27,859 nucleotides of DNA from Lachnospiraceae bacterium (GTDB lineage: Bacteria > Bacillota_A > Clostridia > Lachnospirales > Lachnospiraceae). Location: positions 1-27,859 of the forward strand of contig JAGBNT010000043.1 of assembly GCA_017634255.1 (NCBI GenBank). The letters run 5' to 3'. A model generated the notes under the pieces. That model did not search any database. It saw only the letters and a list, made by a program, of their open reading frames with translations, and was not told the origin of the DNA. Below are positions 15,046 through 21,410 of this stretch, piece by piece (position 1 is the stretch's first letter; each line of letters starts with the position of its first letter). Made by a program: the position numbers and the translations under genes.

Positions 15046-16710
15046 TCAGTCCTTTCTCCTTAAAATTCCGCTTTCCATATCCAGGGCTGCCTGCTGCTTT
15101 ATCTTGTAATGCATCTTCTTGCCCGTTGCCGTCTTCGGCACTTCATCGATAAAAGCGTAATATCTTGGTCTCTTATATTCCGAGAGCATCGGATGGGTAC
15201 TGCAAAATGCGATAAGATCAGCTATGGTGAGGCTTTCGTCCTCGCGGACTATATACGCCGCAACGACCTCGCCCCTGTATTTATCCTTATCCGGCACTCC
15301 GGTTACTATTGACTCCCTTACCTTCGGGTTGGAATCCAGAGCCTCCTCTATCTGGGTCGGGTAGATATTTTCCCCGGAGACGATCATCATATCGTCCTTC
15401 CTTCCGCAGATGGTGATATGGGACTTTTCATTCCAGGTTCCCGTATCCCCGGTGTACATCCAGCCCTTATAGAATTTCTCCTGCTCGAGCTCCTTATTGT
15501 TGTAGTAGGAATAGGTTCCCTTGGCGGGGGAGCGGATTATGACCTCGCCCCTCGTCTCCCCGTCTCTGGGGATCAGCTCGTCCGGCTCTGCCTTTTTCTC
15601 CGGATAGGCACGAACTATGCGGACCTCGTCGTCTATGCAGCTTCCTCCTATGCTGCCCGCCGCCTCCGGCAGGTCGTAAGGACGCAGATAGCAGTTGCAG
15701 AGTGTTTCCGTAGTACCGTACCCATTATATATATTCGGGGTTAAGGTATCAAGATATGTTTCACAGGCAAGCTTGTCAAAGGGCGCCCCCATTGTGACTA
15801 TACCCTTAAGGGACGATATATTCCGGGGCTTTTTCGTCTGCAGCCTCGAGAGCATCTCAAGGGAAGAGGGGGCTCCGATCAGAAAGGTTATGCCGTATTC
15901 CTCCGTCCAGTTCAGGGTCTTCTTTGCGTCGAAGACACGCATCATAACCATTGATGCCCCTACATAAAGAGAAGGACAGGTTCCTCCGCAGTGGCAGCCT
16001 CCTCTGTGGAAAAGGGGAGTCATGTTCATCGTCCTGTCCGTCATATTCATCTGGTACTGCATGATCGCATCGTGAGCCGAGAGTACCTCGTTTATATCGT
16101 TTACCGGCACGCTCTTGGGCAGTGCCGTGGTCCCGGAGGTGCAAAGACGCAGCACCTCGTCGTAGATATGGGGTCTTACCTGCATCTTCGGTTCTTCGTC
16201 GCTTATGTTCGCCGTATATTCCTCGTAGCTTACGTGACCCTCCGGAATTTCCCTTCCCTCGATATTGTCACAAAGCACTGCCCTTACAGGCTTATGGCTG
16301 CAAAGCTTTAGTGCCTGTACCACGGTGTCCGCCGTGTTGGCGGAATATATTATGACCTTCGGCTCGTTATGGTCTATAAGGAGTGAAAGTTCGCCGGCTG
16401 CGAGATTGTAGTTTGCCGGCTGCAGGATAGCTCCAAGCTTTCTCGGGGCTATATAGGTAACGGCGAAGGCGGGGCAGTTGCGTATCGCTGTCAATACAAG
16501 ATCGTTTTTTCCGACTCCGTCGCCTGCAAGGGCGTTGGCAAGGCGGTTTACCTCGAGGTTTAATTCCCTGTATGTAAGAAAGGTCCCGGTATCCGGGTCC
16601 AGCACCGCCAGTTTTTCCGGATATCTGCCAACGTTTCGCAGGAAGCCGTTCAGCCAGGTAAAATCGTGTTCAAAGGTGTCAATGAACATCCTGTCGTCGT
16701 AGGTTCTCAT
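15046..16710 (-). CDS. AMP-forming acyl-CoA/acyl-ACP ligase
   Basis: A 554-residue member of the ANL (acyl-CoA synthetase, NRPS adenylation, luciferase) superfamily, which activates a carboxylic acid as an acyl-AMP and transfers it to a thiol (CoA or a carrier protein). Visible motifs in order are the P-loop LCTSGTTALPKS (~189-200), YNGYGTTET, MYTGDTGTW, the hinge region GRKDDMMIVSGENIYP and the catalytic lysine in PKTATGKKMHYKI. I chose the ATG at 16710 because GAGGAGAG lies just upstream; an in-frame ATG at 16743 would add 11 residues. It is the first gene of a nine-gene operon, behind a consensus promoter, and is followed within 6 bp by the KAS III gene and then an ACP, which makes that ACP a plausible acceptor. 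The acid cannot be predicted from sequence alone. Confidence 0.9.
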   Translation of the reverse strand: MRTYDDRMFIDTFEHDFTWLNGFLRNVGRYPEKLAVLDPDTGTFLTYRELNLEVNRLANALAGDGVGKNDLVLTAIRNCPAFAVTYIAPRKLGAILQPANYNLAAGELSLLIDHNEPKVIIYSANTADTVVQALKLCSHKPVRAVLCDNIEGREIPEGHVSYEEYTANISDEEPKMQVRPHIYDEVLRLCTSGTTALPKSVPVNDINEVLSAHDAIMQYQMNMTDRTMNMTPLFHRGGCHCGGTCPSLYVGASMVMMRVFDAKKTLNWTEEYGITFLIGAPSSLEMLSRLQTKKPRNISSLKGIVTMGAPFDKLACETYLDTLTPNIYNGYGTTETLCNCYLRPYDLPEAAGSIGGSCIDDEVRIVRAYPEKKAEPDELIPRDGETRGEVIIRSPAKGTYSYYNNKELEQEKFYKGWMYTGDTGTWNEKSHITICGRKDDMMIVSGENIYPTQIEEALDSNPKVRESIVTGVPDKDKYRGEVVAAYIVREDESLTIADLIAFCSTHPMLSEYKRPRYYAFIDEVPKTATGKKMHYKIKQQAALDMESGILRRKD

Positions 16711-16757
16711 AATACTCTCCTCTAATTCATGAAACAAAAACATAAAACACGAAGAGA

Positions 16758-16786
16758 ATTATATTAAGATGAACCGCATATGTCAA
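16758..16786 (-). promoter_or_regulatory. Consensus sigma-A promoter of the acyl/envelope operon
   Basis: On the minus strand a perfect TTGACA (16781-16786) is followed after exactly 17 bp by a perfect TATAAT (16758-16763), 48 bp upstream of the acyl ligase ATG. It is the only full-consensus promoter I found in the window and suggests strong basal transcription unless repressed. Confidence 0.88.
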
Positions 16787-16799
16787 CAAAAACTATTAC

Positions 16800-16820
16800 A
16801 CGTAGTTTGTTAAACTACGT
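16800..16820. promoter_or_regulatory. 9-bp inverted repeat just upstream of the operon promoter
   Basis: ACGTAGTTT (16800-16808) and AAACTACGT (16812-16820) form a perfect 9-3-9 palindrome. It lies 13 bp upstream of the -35 box and just beyond the T-tract of the GH31 terminator. It could be an operator for a dimeric regulator or a second stem-loop behind the terminator; the sequence alone does not decide. Confidence 0.45.
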
Positions 16821-16825
16821 TGTTG

Positions 16826-16857
16826 TAAAAAAAGGGGCTGCCGCAGAGGCAGCCCTT
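16826..16857 (-). terminator. Rho-independent terminator after the GH31 gene
   Basis: In minus-strand RNA the stem GGGCTGCC/GGCAGCCC (16848-16855 with 16835-16842; loop TCTGC) is followed by a C and seven consecutive U. It lies 12 bases beyond the GH31 stop codon and cleanly separates that operon from the acyl ligase operon. Confidence 0.93.
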
Positions 16858-16867
16858 ACCTACATTA

Positions 16868-19306
16868 TTACACCGACACAGTTATCTCTCTGCCCATATA
16901 GGTAAACTCCTTCCTTCTGTTTCCCATAATGGCAACGCACTTCCTTCCCTTAAGCGAGCCGGGGAAAATATAGCTCGACGCTCCTACCGTCAGCTCACTC
17001 CTGTCATCATCCCAGCTTAACAGGATATCGTTGCATATCCCGTCCTCATAGGCGTAATCATCTCCGCCGTCCTCATAATAATCAAAGCTTCCGTTTGCAC
17101 CGGGATAAATATGAAATTCCAGCGGAGTCTTAACCTCCTCACTGGCGTAGGACAGCTCCTTCTCCCTCGGGATGATCGAGCCTGCCCGCACGAAAACAGG
17201 TATCCTGTCCAGAGAGGAATTGACCGTAACCTCGCAGCCGCCGTAGAAGCGCTCTTGTGTATACAGGTCATACCAGGCGCAGCCGGCAGGCAGATAGCAG
17301 CTTACGGTAGTATTTGCCGTTCCCATCATGGTTGAGTTTTTCCCGAAGAACATCGGATGGGTAACCGGGCAGACCAAGAGCGACGGTCCGAACATATACT
17401 CATTGTCCACGTTTTTCGCCCTGTCATCTCTGGGGAAATCGAAGATGAGCGGCCTTATCATCAGACCGTCCCGCAGGAACACATTTCCTGCGATGGAATA
17501 GATATAGGGCATAAGCGAATATCTTAAGGCTATATTCTTAGCGATGGAATCGTAGAACACCTCCCCCGGTACTCCGAAATTCCATATCTCCCTGGCAGCA
17601 TCAGTGCCGTGTGAGCGAAACATAGGAAGAAATACTCCAAGCTCCAGCCAGCGCACATATAGCTCTCGATAGGCAAGATCATCCACTCCCTCCTCGTACT
17701 CGCCGTGCCAGAACCACTTCGGACTCGGATCGTTATTGCAGCCGCAGCCCCTCTTCTCCCAATTTTTGTTTACGACGAAGAAGCCTCCGATATCTAGGGT
17801 CCACCAGGGCATCCCGCTGAACGCCATATTGAGCCCCTCGACGACCTGCTTCCTTAAGGTGTCCCAGCTGGCGCTGACATCTCCCGACCAGAGCATCGTG
17901 CCGTATTTTTGTATTCCCGCGTAGCCCGATCGGGTCAGATTTAAAACTCTTTTATCCGGATTGGATGTCCTCTGGTTTTCGAATATCCCTCTGGCGTGAT
18001 AGAGGGAGTAGAGATTTGCCCTCTGCTGACCGAGGAATTTCTCATGCTCGCGCCCTACCAGCTCGAACCTCTCCCAGGGCTCTCGCATATATTTTCCGCT
18101 CCAGTCCGGTCCTGAAAAAGGCTCCGTGGAATCGCACCACCATGCGTCGAAGCCGCCGCTGAAAAGATCGTGCTCACACTGCTCCCAGTACAGGCGCCTC
18201 GCCTCCTCGTTAAAGGCATCATAGGTGGACATATCCTGCAAAAGGTACCCCTTTTCCTTCATCTCGTCGTGATCCACCGTTCCGGAATTGATATTGGGCC
18301 AGATCGAGACCATGGAATGTACATTTAATTCATTGAGCTTTTCCGACATGGCGTTTAAGTCCGGGAAGCGCTCCCTGTCAACTCTCTTACAGCCCCATTC
18401 GTCGTCCTTCCAGGTCTTCCAGTCCTGGACTACGCAGTCCAATCCCACATTCAGATCCCTGTACCGGGTGGCTGTAAATACCAGCTCATCCTGATTCTCG
18501 TACCTTTCCTTGGACTGGATATAGCCGTAGGACCATTTAGGCAGGAGCGCCGCCTTTCCGGTCAGCATCCTGAAGCCCGTGATGATGTCGTCCATCTTCT
18601 CTCCGGTTATAAAGTAGTAGTCAAGCTGCTCTACATTTTCCAGATGCAGATAGGAGCCTCTCTCGTCGTCGTTAAAGGTCATTAGGCAGCCGCAGTCCAC
18701 CAAAATACCGTAGCCCTTGCTGGAAATGAAAAAGGGTATCGGCGTTCTCATGTTGTGCTGGTATAGATACTGGGTATGCCCGCGGTAATTAAATATCCCC
18801 TCCTCTGCCTGTCCGAAGCCATGGATGCTCTCGTCCTCTTCAAACTCGAAATTAAGCTTTGCCTTAAAAGCCAGCCTCTCCTGTATCGGATGCAGGTTCT
18901 CAATAAAGTTCCTCTCTCCGTCTACGGTCTTTACCCGCCTTATCACGGGCTCCTCGCCGTCTAGGGTATAGAATACGACAGGGGTTTCCGTAAGCTCCTT
19001 ATCCCCCTCCTGCAAAAGCTTCTCGCCTCTGGGTCCTATCCAGGTAAAGCGGCTGTCCTTCTTATTTATCTCGACCTTAAGCGAGCCTGCGGAAACTATA
19101 TACTTATCAATATCCTCCCTTGCGGAGAGCAGGGGTATTGCCACACTCTCCACTCCTATCGGGGAGATTGCCACAAAATCCTCTGCGGTTGTGTATTCAC
19201 AGCGGATGATGTTTTCACTTATCGACTGAAATCTGAAATTTCCCTCTTCGGTCTTTAAGCAGATATCGTCCCTGTGTTCACAGGGAAATTGTGTTGCTTC
19301 GATCAT
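16868..19306 (-). CDS. Glycoside hydrolase family 31 (alpha-xylosidase/alpha-glucosidase)
   Basis: An 812-residue GH31 enzyme that hydrolyses terminal alpha-linked glycosyl units with retention of configuration. The catalytic nucleophile is Asp392 in WWCDSTEPF and the acid/base is Asp476 in LWSGDVSASW; upstream, VVQDWKTW (~292-299) and downstream FRSHGTD (~563-569) build the active site. An N-terminal beta-sandwich (to ~250) precedes the barrel and a beta-domain follows it. The WW-x-D-(A/S)-(S/T)-EP form resembles alpha-xylosidases more than plain alpha-glucosidases, but specificity is not certain. No signal peptide is present, so it acts on imported oligosaccharides in the cytoplasm. The ATG has a perfect AGGAGG. 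It is downstream of the two permease genes after a 234-bp repeat-filled gap and ends at a strong terminator. Confidence 0.93.
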   Translation of the reverse strand: MIEATQFPCEHRDDICLKTEEGNFRFQSISENIIRCEYTTAEDFVAISPIGVESVAIPLLSAREDIDKYIVSAGSLKVEINKKDSRFTWIGPRGEKLLQEGDKELTETPVVFYTLDGEEPVIRRVKTVDGERNFIENLHPIQERLAFKAKLNFEFEEDESIHGFGQAEEGIFNYRGHTQYLYQHNMRTPIPFFISSKGYGILVDCGCLMTFNDDERGSYLHLENVEQLDYYFITGEKMDDIITGFRMLTGKAALLPKWSYGYIQSKERYENQDELVFTATRYRDLNVGLDCVVQDWKTWKDDEWGCKRVDRERFPDLNAMSEKLNELNVHSMVSIWPNINSGTVDHDEMKEKGYLLQDMSTYDAFNEEARRLYWEQCEHDLFSGGFDAWWCDSTEPFSGPDWSGKYMREPWERFELVGREHEKFLGQQRANLYSLYHARGIFENQRTSNPDKRVLNLTRSGYAGIQKYGTMLWSGDVSASWDTLRKQVVEGLNMAFSGMPWWTLDIGGFFVVNKNWEKRGCGCNNDPSPKWFWHGEYEEGVDDLAYRELYVRWLELGVFLPMFRSHGTDAAREIWNFGVPGEVFYDSIAKNIALRYSLMPYIYSIAGNVFLRDGLMIRPLIFDFPRDDRAKNVDNEYMFGPSLLVCPVTHPMFFGKNSTMMGTANTTVSCYLPAGCAWYDLYTQERFYGGCEVTVNSSLDRIPVFVRAGSIIPREKELSYASEEVKTPLEFHIYPGANGSFDYYEDGGDDYAYEDGICNDILLSWDDDRSELTVGASSYIFPGSLKGRKCVAIMGNRRKEFTYMGREITVSV

Positions 19307-19318
19307 AATGTCCTCCTA

Positions 19319-19465
19319 AACATTCTATGCCACTACGCCCCGCGGCACTGGCCTCTGTAAAACCTTCACTGCCATTACACCCCGACGCCAGCGTCTACGC
19401 TTCGCTTCGGTCGGTGCACTCGCTTTCAGATAAACATTCATTGCCGGTAGGTCCCGCGGCACTGG
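19319..19465. repeat. Three imperfect 33-bp direct repeats
   Basis: Units at 19319-19351, 19361-19393 and 19433-19465 share the pattern AAC-TTC-TGCC-CC-G. The first and third are identical at about 26 of 33 positions, including the last 13 bases CCCGCGGCACTGG; the middle one is more diverged. They fill the gap between the permease and GH31 genes. No coding frame or obvious RNA gene explains them. Confidence 0.6.
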
Positions 19466-19480
19466 AGCGCTCAGCGCTCC
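19464..19480. repeat. GC-rich 7-bp hairpin
   Basis: GGAGCGC (19464-19470) and GCGCTCC (19474-19480) pair perfectly around TCA. It begins at the end of the third 33-bp repeat and adds to the mRNA structure between the permease and GH31 genes. Confidence 0.55.
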
Positions 19481-19490
19481 AAAGCGTGCC

Positions 19491-19545
19491 GGTAAAACGT
19501 CCCCCGGACGTTTTACCCCGGACGTTTTACCCCGGACGTTTTACC
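19491..19545. repeat. 14-bp tandem repeat (x3) with inverted half, overlapping a stop codon
   Basis: Three exact copies of CCGGACGTTTTACC run head to tail at 19504-19517, 19518-19531 and 19532-19545. An inverted copy of its last 12 bases, GGTAAAACGTCC, lies at 19491-19502 and can form a 12-bp stem with the first unit. The last unit contains the stop codon of the second permease gene (TAA, complement of 19541-19543). Confidence 0.85.
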
Positions 19546-20374
19546 CTTTAACAGCACCAGCGGTCTGTCCGCCTACGATGTATCTCTGGCACAGCAGATA
19601 CATGATTATAACAGGTGCACAGGTCAACAGTACATCGGCGCAGATTAAATTCCAACTCATTTCATATTGCCCGAAAAAGTTATAAATTGCAAGGGTCATG
19701 GGCCATTTCTCCGATGTATTTAAAAAGTAAAGCGGCATGGTAAATTCATTCCATGTATTCAGGAAGCAAAGCACCGAAGCCGTGATCAGCGCGGGCTTTA
19801 AAAGCGGCATTACGATACTGAAATAGAGCCTTAAGGGAGAGCAGCCGTCTAAAACCGCCGCCTCGTCCAGCTCCACCGGCACCTTTGAAACAAAGCCGAA
19901 GATAAGAAATACCGTAAACGGAGTCTGCATTGCCACGTACAAAAGTATTATTCCAAGAGGCGTATTGTTAAGGTTCGTAAACTGCATTACCTTTGTCAGG
20001 GCGACGTAGTTCACCGGTATGACCATACCAAGGATCACAAACATATAAAGGAAGCTGATAAAGCCCGTTCTGCGTCTCGAAAAGATATAGGCTGCCATAG
20101 AGCCGAAAAGCACGGTCACTATCGTTGAAACTCCTGCGTACAAAAGGCTGTTTAAGAAGCTGCGTATCAGCTTTCCCTTTTCGATGACCGTTGCGAAATT
20201 GTCAACATGCCATATCTTCGGCAGGTGGGCGGAGATCGCCATTGTCTCCCCGTCCGCCTTAAAGGAGTTGATCAGTATTAGAAACATCGGGATTATCACC
20301 ATAAGCGATGCGACCCATGCCAAGATATTCTGCAGCACAGCCTGTGTCATATAAGCGCTTCGTTTATTCATCAC
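19541..20374 (-). CDS. Carbohydrate ABC transporter permease, MalG type
   Basis: A 277-residue inner-membrane permease with six predicted membrane segments, the second half of a CUT1-type sugar importer. The EAA loop that docks the ATPase is clear: EAAVLDGCSPLRLYF (171-185) followed by MPLLKP. It starts at an ATG overlapping the TGA of the upstream permease gene by four bases, so the two subunits are coupled. No ATPase gene is present; such systems in Firmicutes commonly share an MsmK-type ATPase encoded elsewhere. The stop codon lies inside the last unit of a 14-bp tandem repeat, so expansion or loss of units could alter the C-terminus. Confidence 0.93.
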   Translation of the reverse strand: MMNKRSAYMTQAVLQNILAWVASLMVIIPMFLILINSFKADGETMAISAHLPKIWHVDNFATVIEKGKLIRSFLNSLLYAGVSTIVTVLFGSMAAYIFSRRRTGFISFLYMFVILGMVIPVNYVALTKVMQFTNLNNTPLGIILLYVAMQTPFTVFLIFGFVSKVPVELDEAAVLDGCSPLRLYFSIVMPLLKPALITASVLCFLNTWNEFTMPLYFLNTSEKWPMTLAIYNFFGQYEMSWNLICADVLLTCAPVIIMYLLCQRYIVGGQTAGAVKG

Positions 20375-21246
20375 TCAACCACCTCGTCTTTCGTAAGTAT
20401 CTTTATCATAAAGAAACCGATGATAATCATAAAGATGAACATTACCGAGCTGATCGTCGTACCCTCTGCGTAGAGTCCCTTGGACATCATCTTGAATACC
20501 GCCGTGTACATTACCTCCGTACGGTGTCCGGGTCCGCCGTTTGTAAGGGCATAGATGATATCGAAGACCTTGAGACCGTAAAGGACGTTTAAGACTATGG
20601 TTACAGCTATGGTCTGCTTTAGCATCGGAAGCGTGATATAGACAAAGCGCTGCCAGCCGTTGGCTCCGTCGATGGAGCCGGCTTCGTAATAGACCTTCGG
20701 GATAGCGGCTATACCGGCGATAAGCATCGTCATTATATAGCCGGTGCCTCTCCATATATCCACTCCCATGACAGAGAAGAAGGCTATCTTAGGGTCCACC
20801 AGCCATTTCATTGCCAGCGACTCAAGCCCCACGGTTCTTAAAAAGCTGTTTAAGAAGCCCATCTTGGGATTTAGGATAGAGGTGAAGGTAAGACCGGTTA
20901 CCAGTATCGGCAGTACAGCGGGCATGTAAAGGACGCCCCTGTGAAAGTTCTGGAACTTTATCTTCGAGCTTAAGGCTATCGCAAAGATCAGCCCCAGCCC
21001 AGTCTTAAATACAGTGGTTATGAGCGTAAATAAAAGAGTATTTCCGATATATCTCAAATAATCGCTGTTTCCGCTGAAAACCCCGGCAAAATTTTTAAAG
21101 CCCACAAAATGCAGCTCATCCGAATAAGCCGACCAGTCTGTGAATGAGTAGCCTATACCGATAAGACCCGGCAGAACGCTGAATATTCCGTAGATCACAA
21201 CGGAGACAACAGCAAAATACCAGGGATAAACAATATTCTTTTTCAA
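20371..21246 (-). CDS. Carbohydrate ABC transporter permease, MalF type
   Basis: A 291-residue permease, the first half of the CUT1-type sugar importer. It has about six membrane segments and the ATPase-docking loop YEAGSIDGANGWQRF (187-201) ending in LPMLK. The start codon is a TTG at 21244-21246 (LKKNIVYPW, read as Met), preceded by a strong GGGAGGGAG at good spacing; no better ATG is available in frame near it. The gene diverges from the histidine kinase gene across a 164-bp promoter region holding an inverted pair of 10-bp sites. The matching solute-binding lipoprotein is not in this operon but lies on the far side of the two-component genes. Confidence 0.93.
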   Translation of the reverse strand: MKKNIVYPWYFAVVSVVIYGIFSVLPGLIGIGYSFTDWSAYSDELHFVGFKNFAGVFSGNSDYLRYIGNTLLFTLITTVFKTGLGLIFAIALSSKIKFQNFHRGVLYMPAVLPILVTGLTFTSILNPKMGFLNSFLRTVGLESLAMKWLVDPKIAFFSVMGVDIWRGTGYIMTMLIAGIAAIPKVYYEAGSIDGANGWQRFVYITLPMLKQTIAVTIVLNVLYGLKVFDIIYALTNGGPGHRTEVMYTAVFKMMSKGLYAEGTTISSVMFIFMIIIGFFMIKILTKDEVVE

Positions 21247-21281
21247 CCTTTCTCCCTCCCATTAAGCTATGTTCAGTTTAC

Positions 21282-21299
21282 ATAATATAAAATCAGACG
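21282..21299 (-). promoter_or_regulatory. Permease promoter -10 with adjoining regulatory half-site
   Basis: On the minus strand TATTAT (complement of 21282-21287) is a good -10 box about 35 bp upstream of the permease TTG start. CGTCTGATTT (complement of 21290-21299) lies 2 bp upstream of it and recurs in the opposite orientation at 21364-21373. No TTGACA-like -35 is visible, which fits an activator-dependent promoter. Confidence 0.45.
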
Positions 21300-21363
21300 G
21301 CTTTCCGCCCTTTCTTACGAAGAATTTTACCCCCTTGTCCTGCACTCTCTCCATGCAAGAATA

Positions 21364-21373
21364 CGTCTGATTT
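21364..21373 (+). promoter_or_regulatory. Second CGTCTGATTT half-site, facing the two-component genes
   Basis: This is an exact inverted copy of the site at 21290-21299, 64 bp apart between the divergent genes. The following bases (ATGTATTTTT) are AT-rich, as they are after the other copy. It is a natural candidate for binding by the YesN-like regulator encoded alongside; AraC-type regulators often act at such divergent promoters. That link is inferred. Confidence 0.45.
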
Positions 21374-21410
21374 ATGTATTTTTTTAACCATGTGATGTAT
21401 ACTTAAAAGC

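Noticed and set aside
19319..19545. CRISPR array
   Set aside because: The 33-bp units are diverged and unevenly spaced, the 14-bp units have no spacers, and no cas gene is present.
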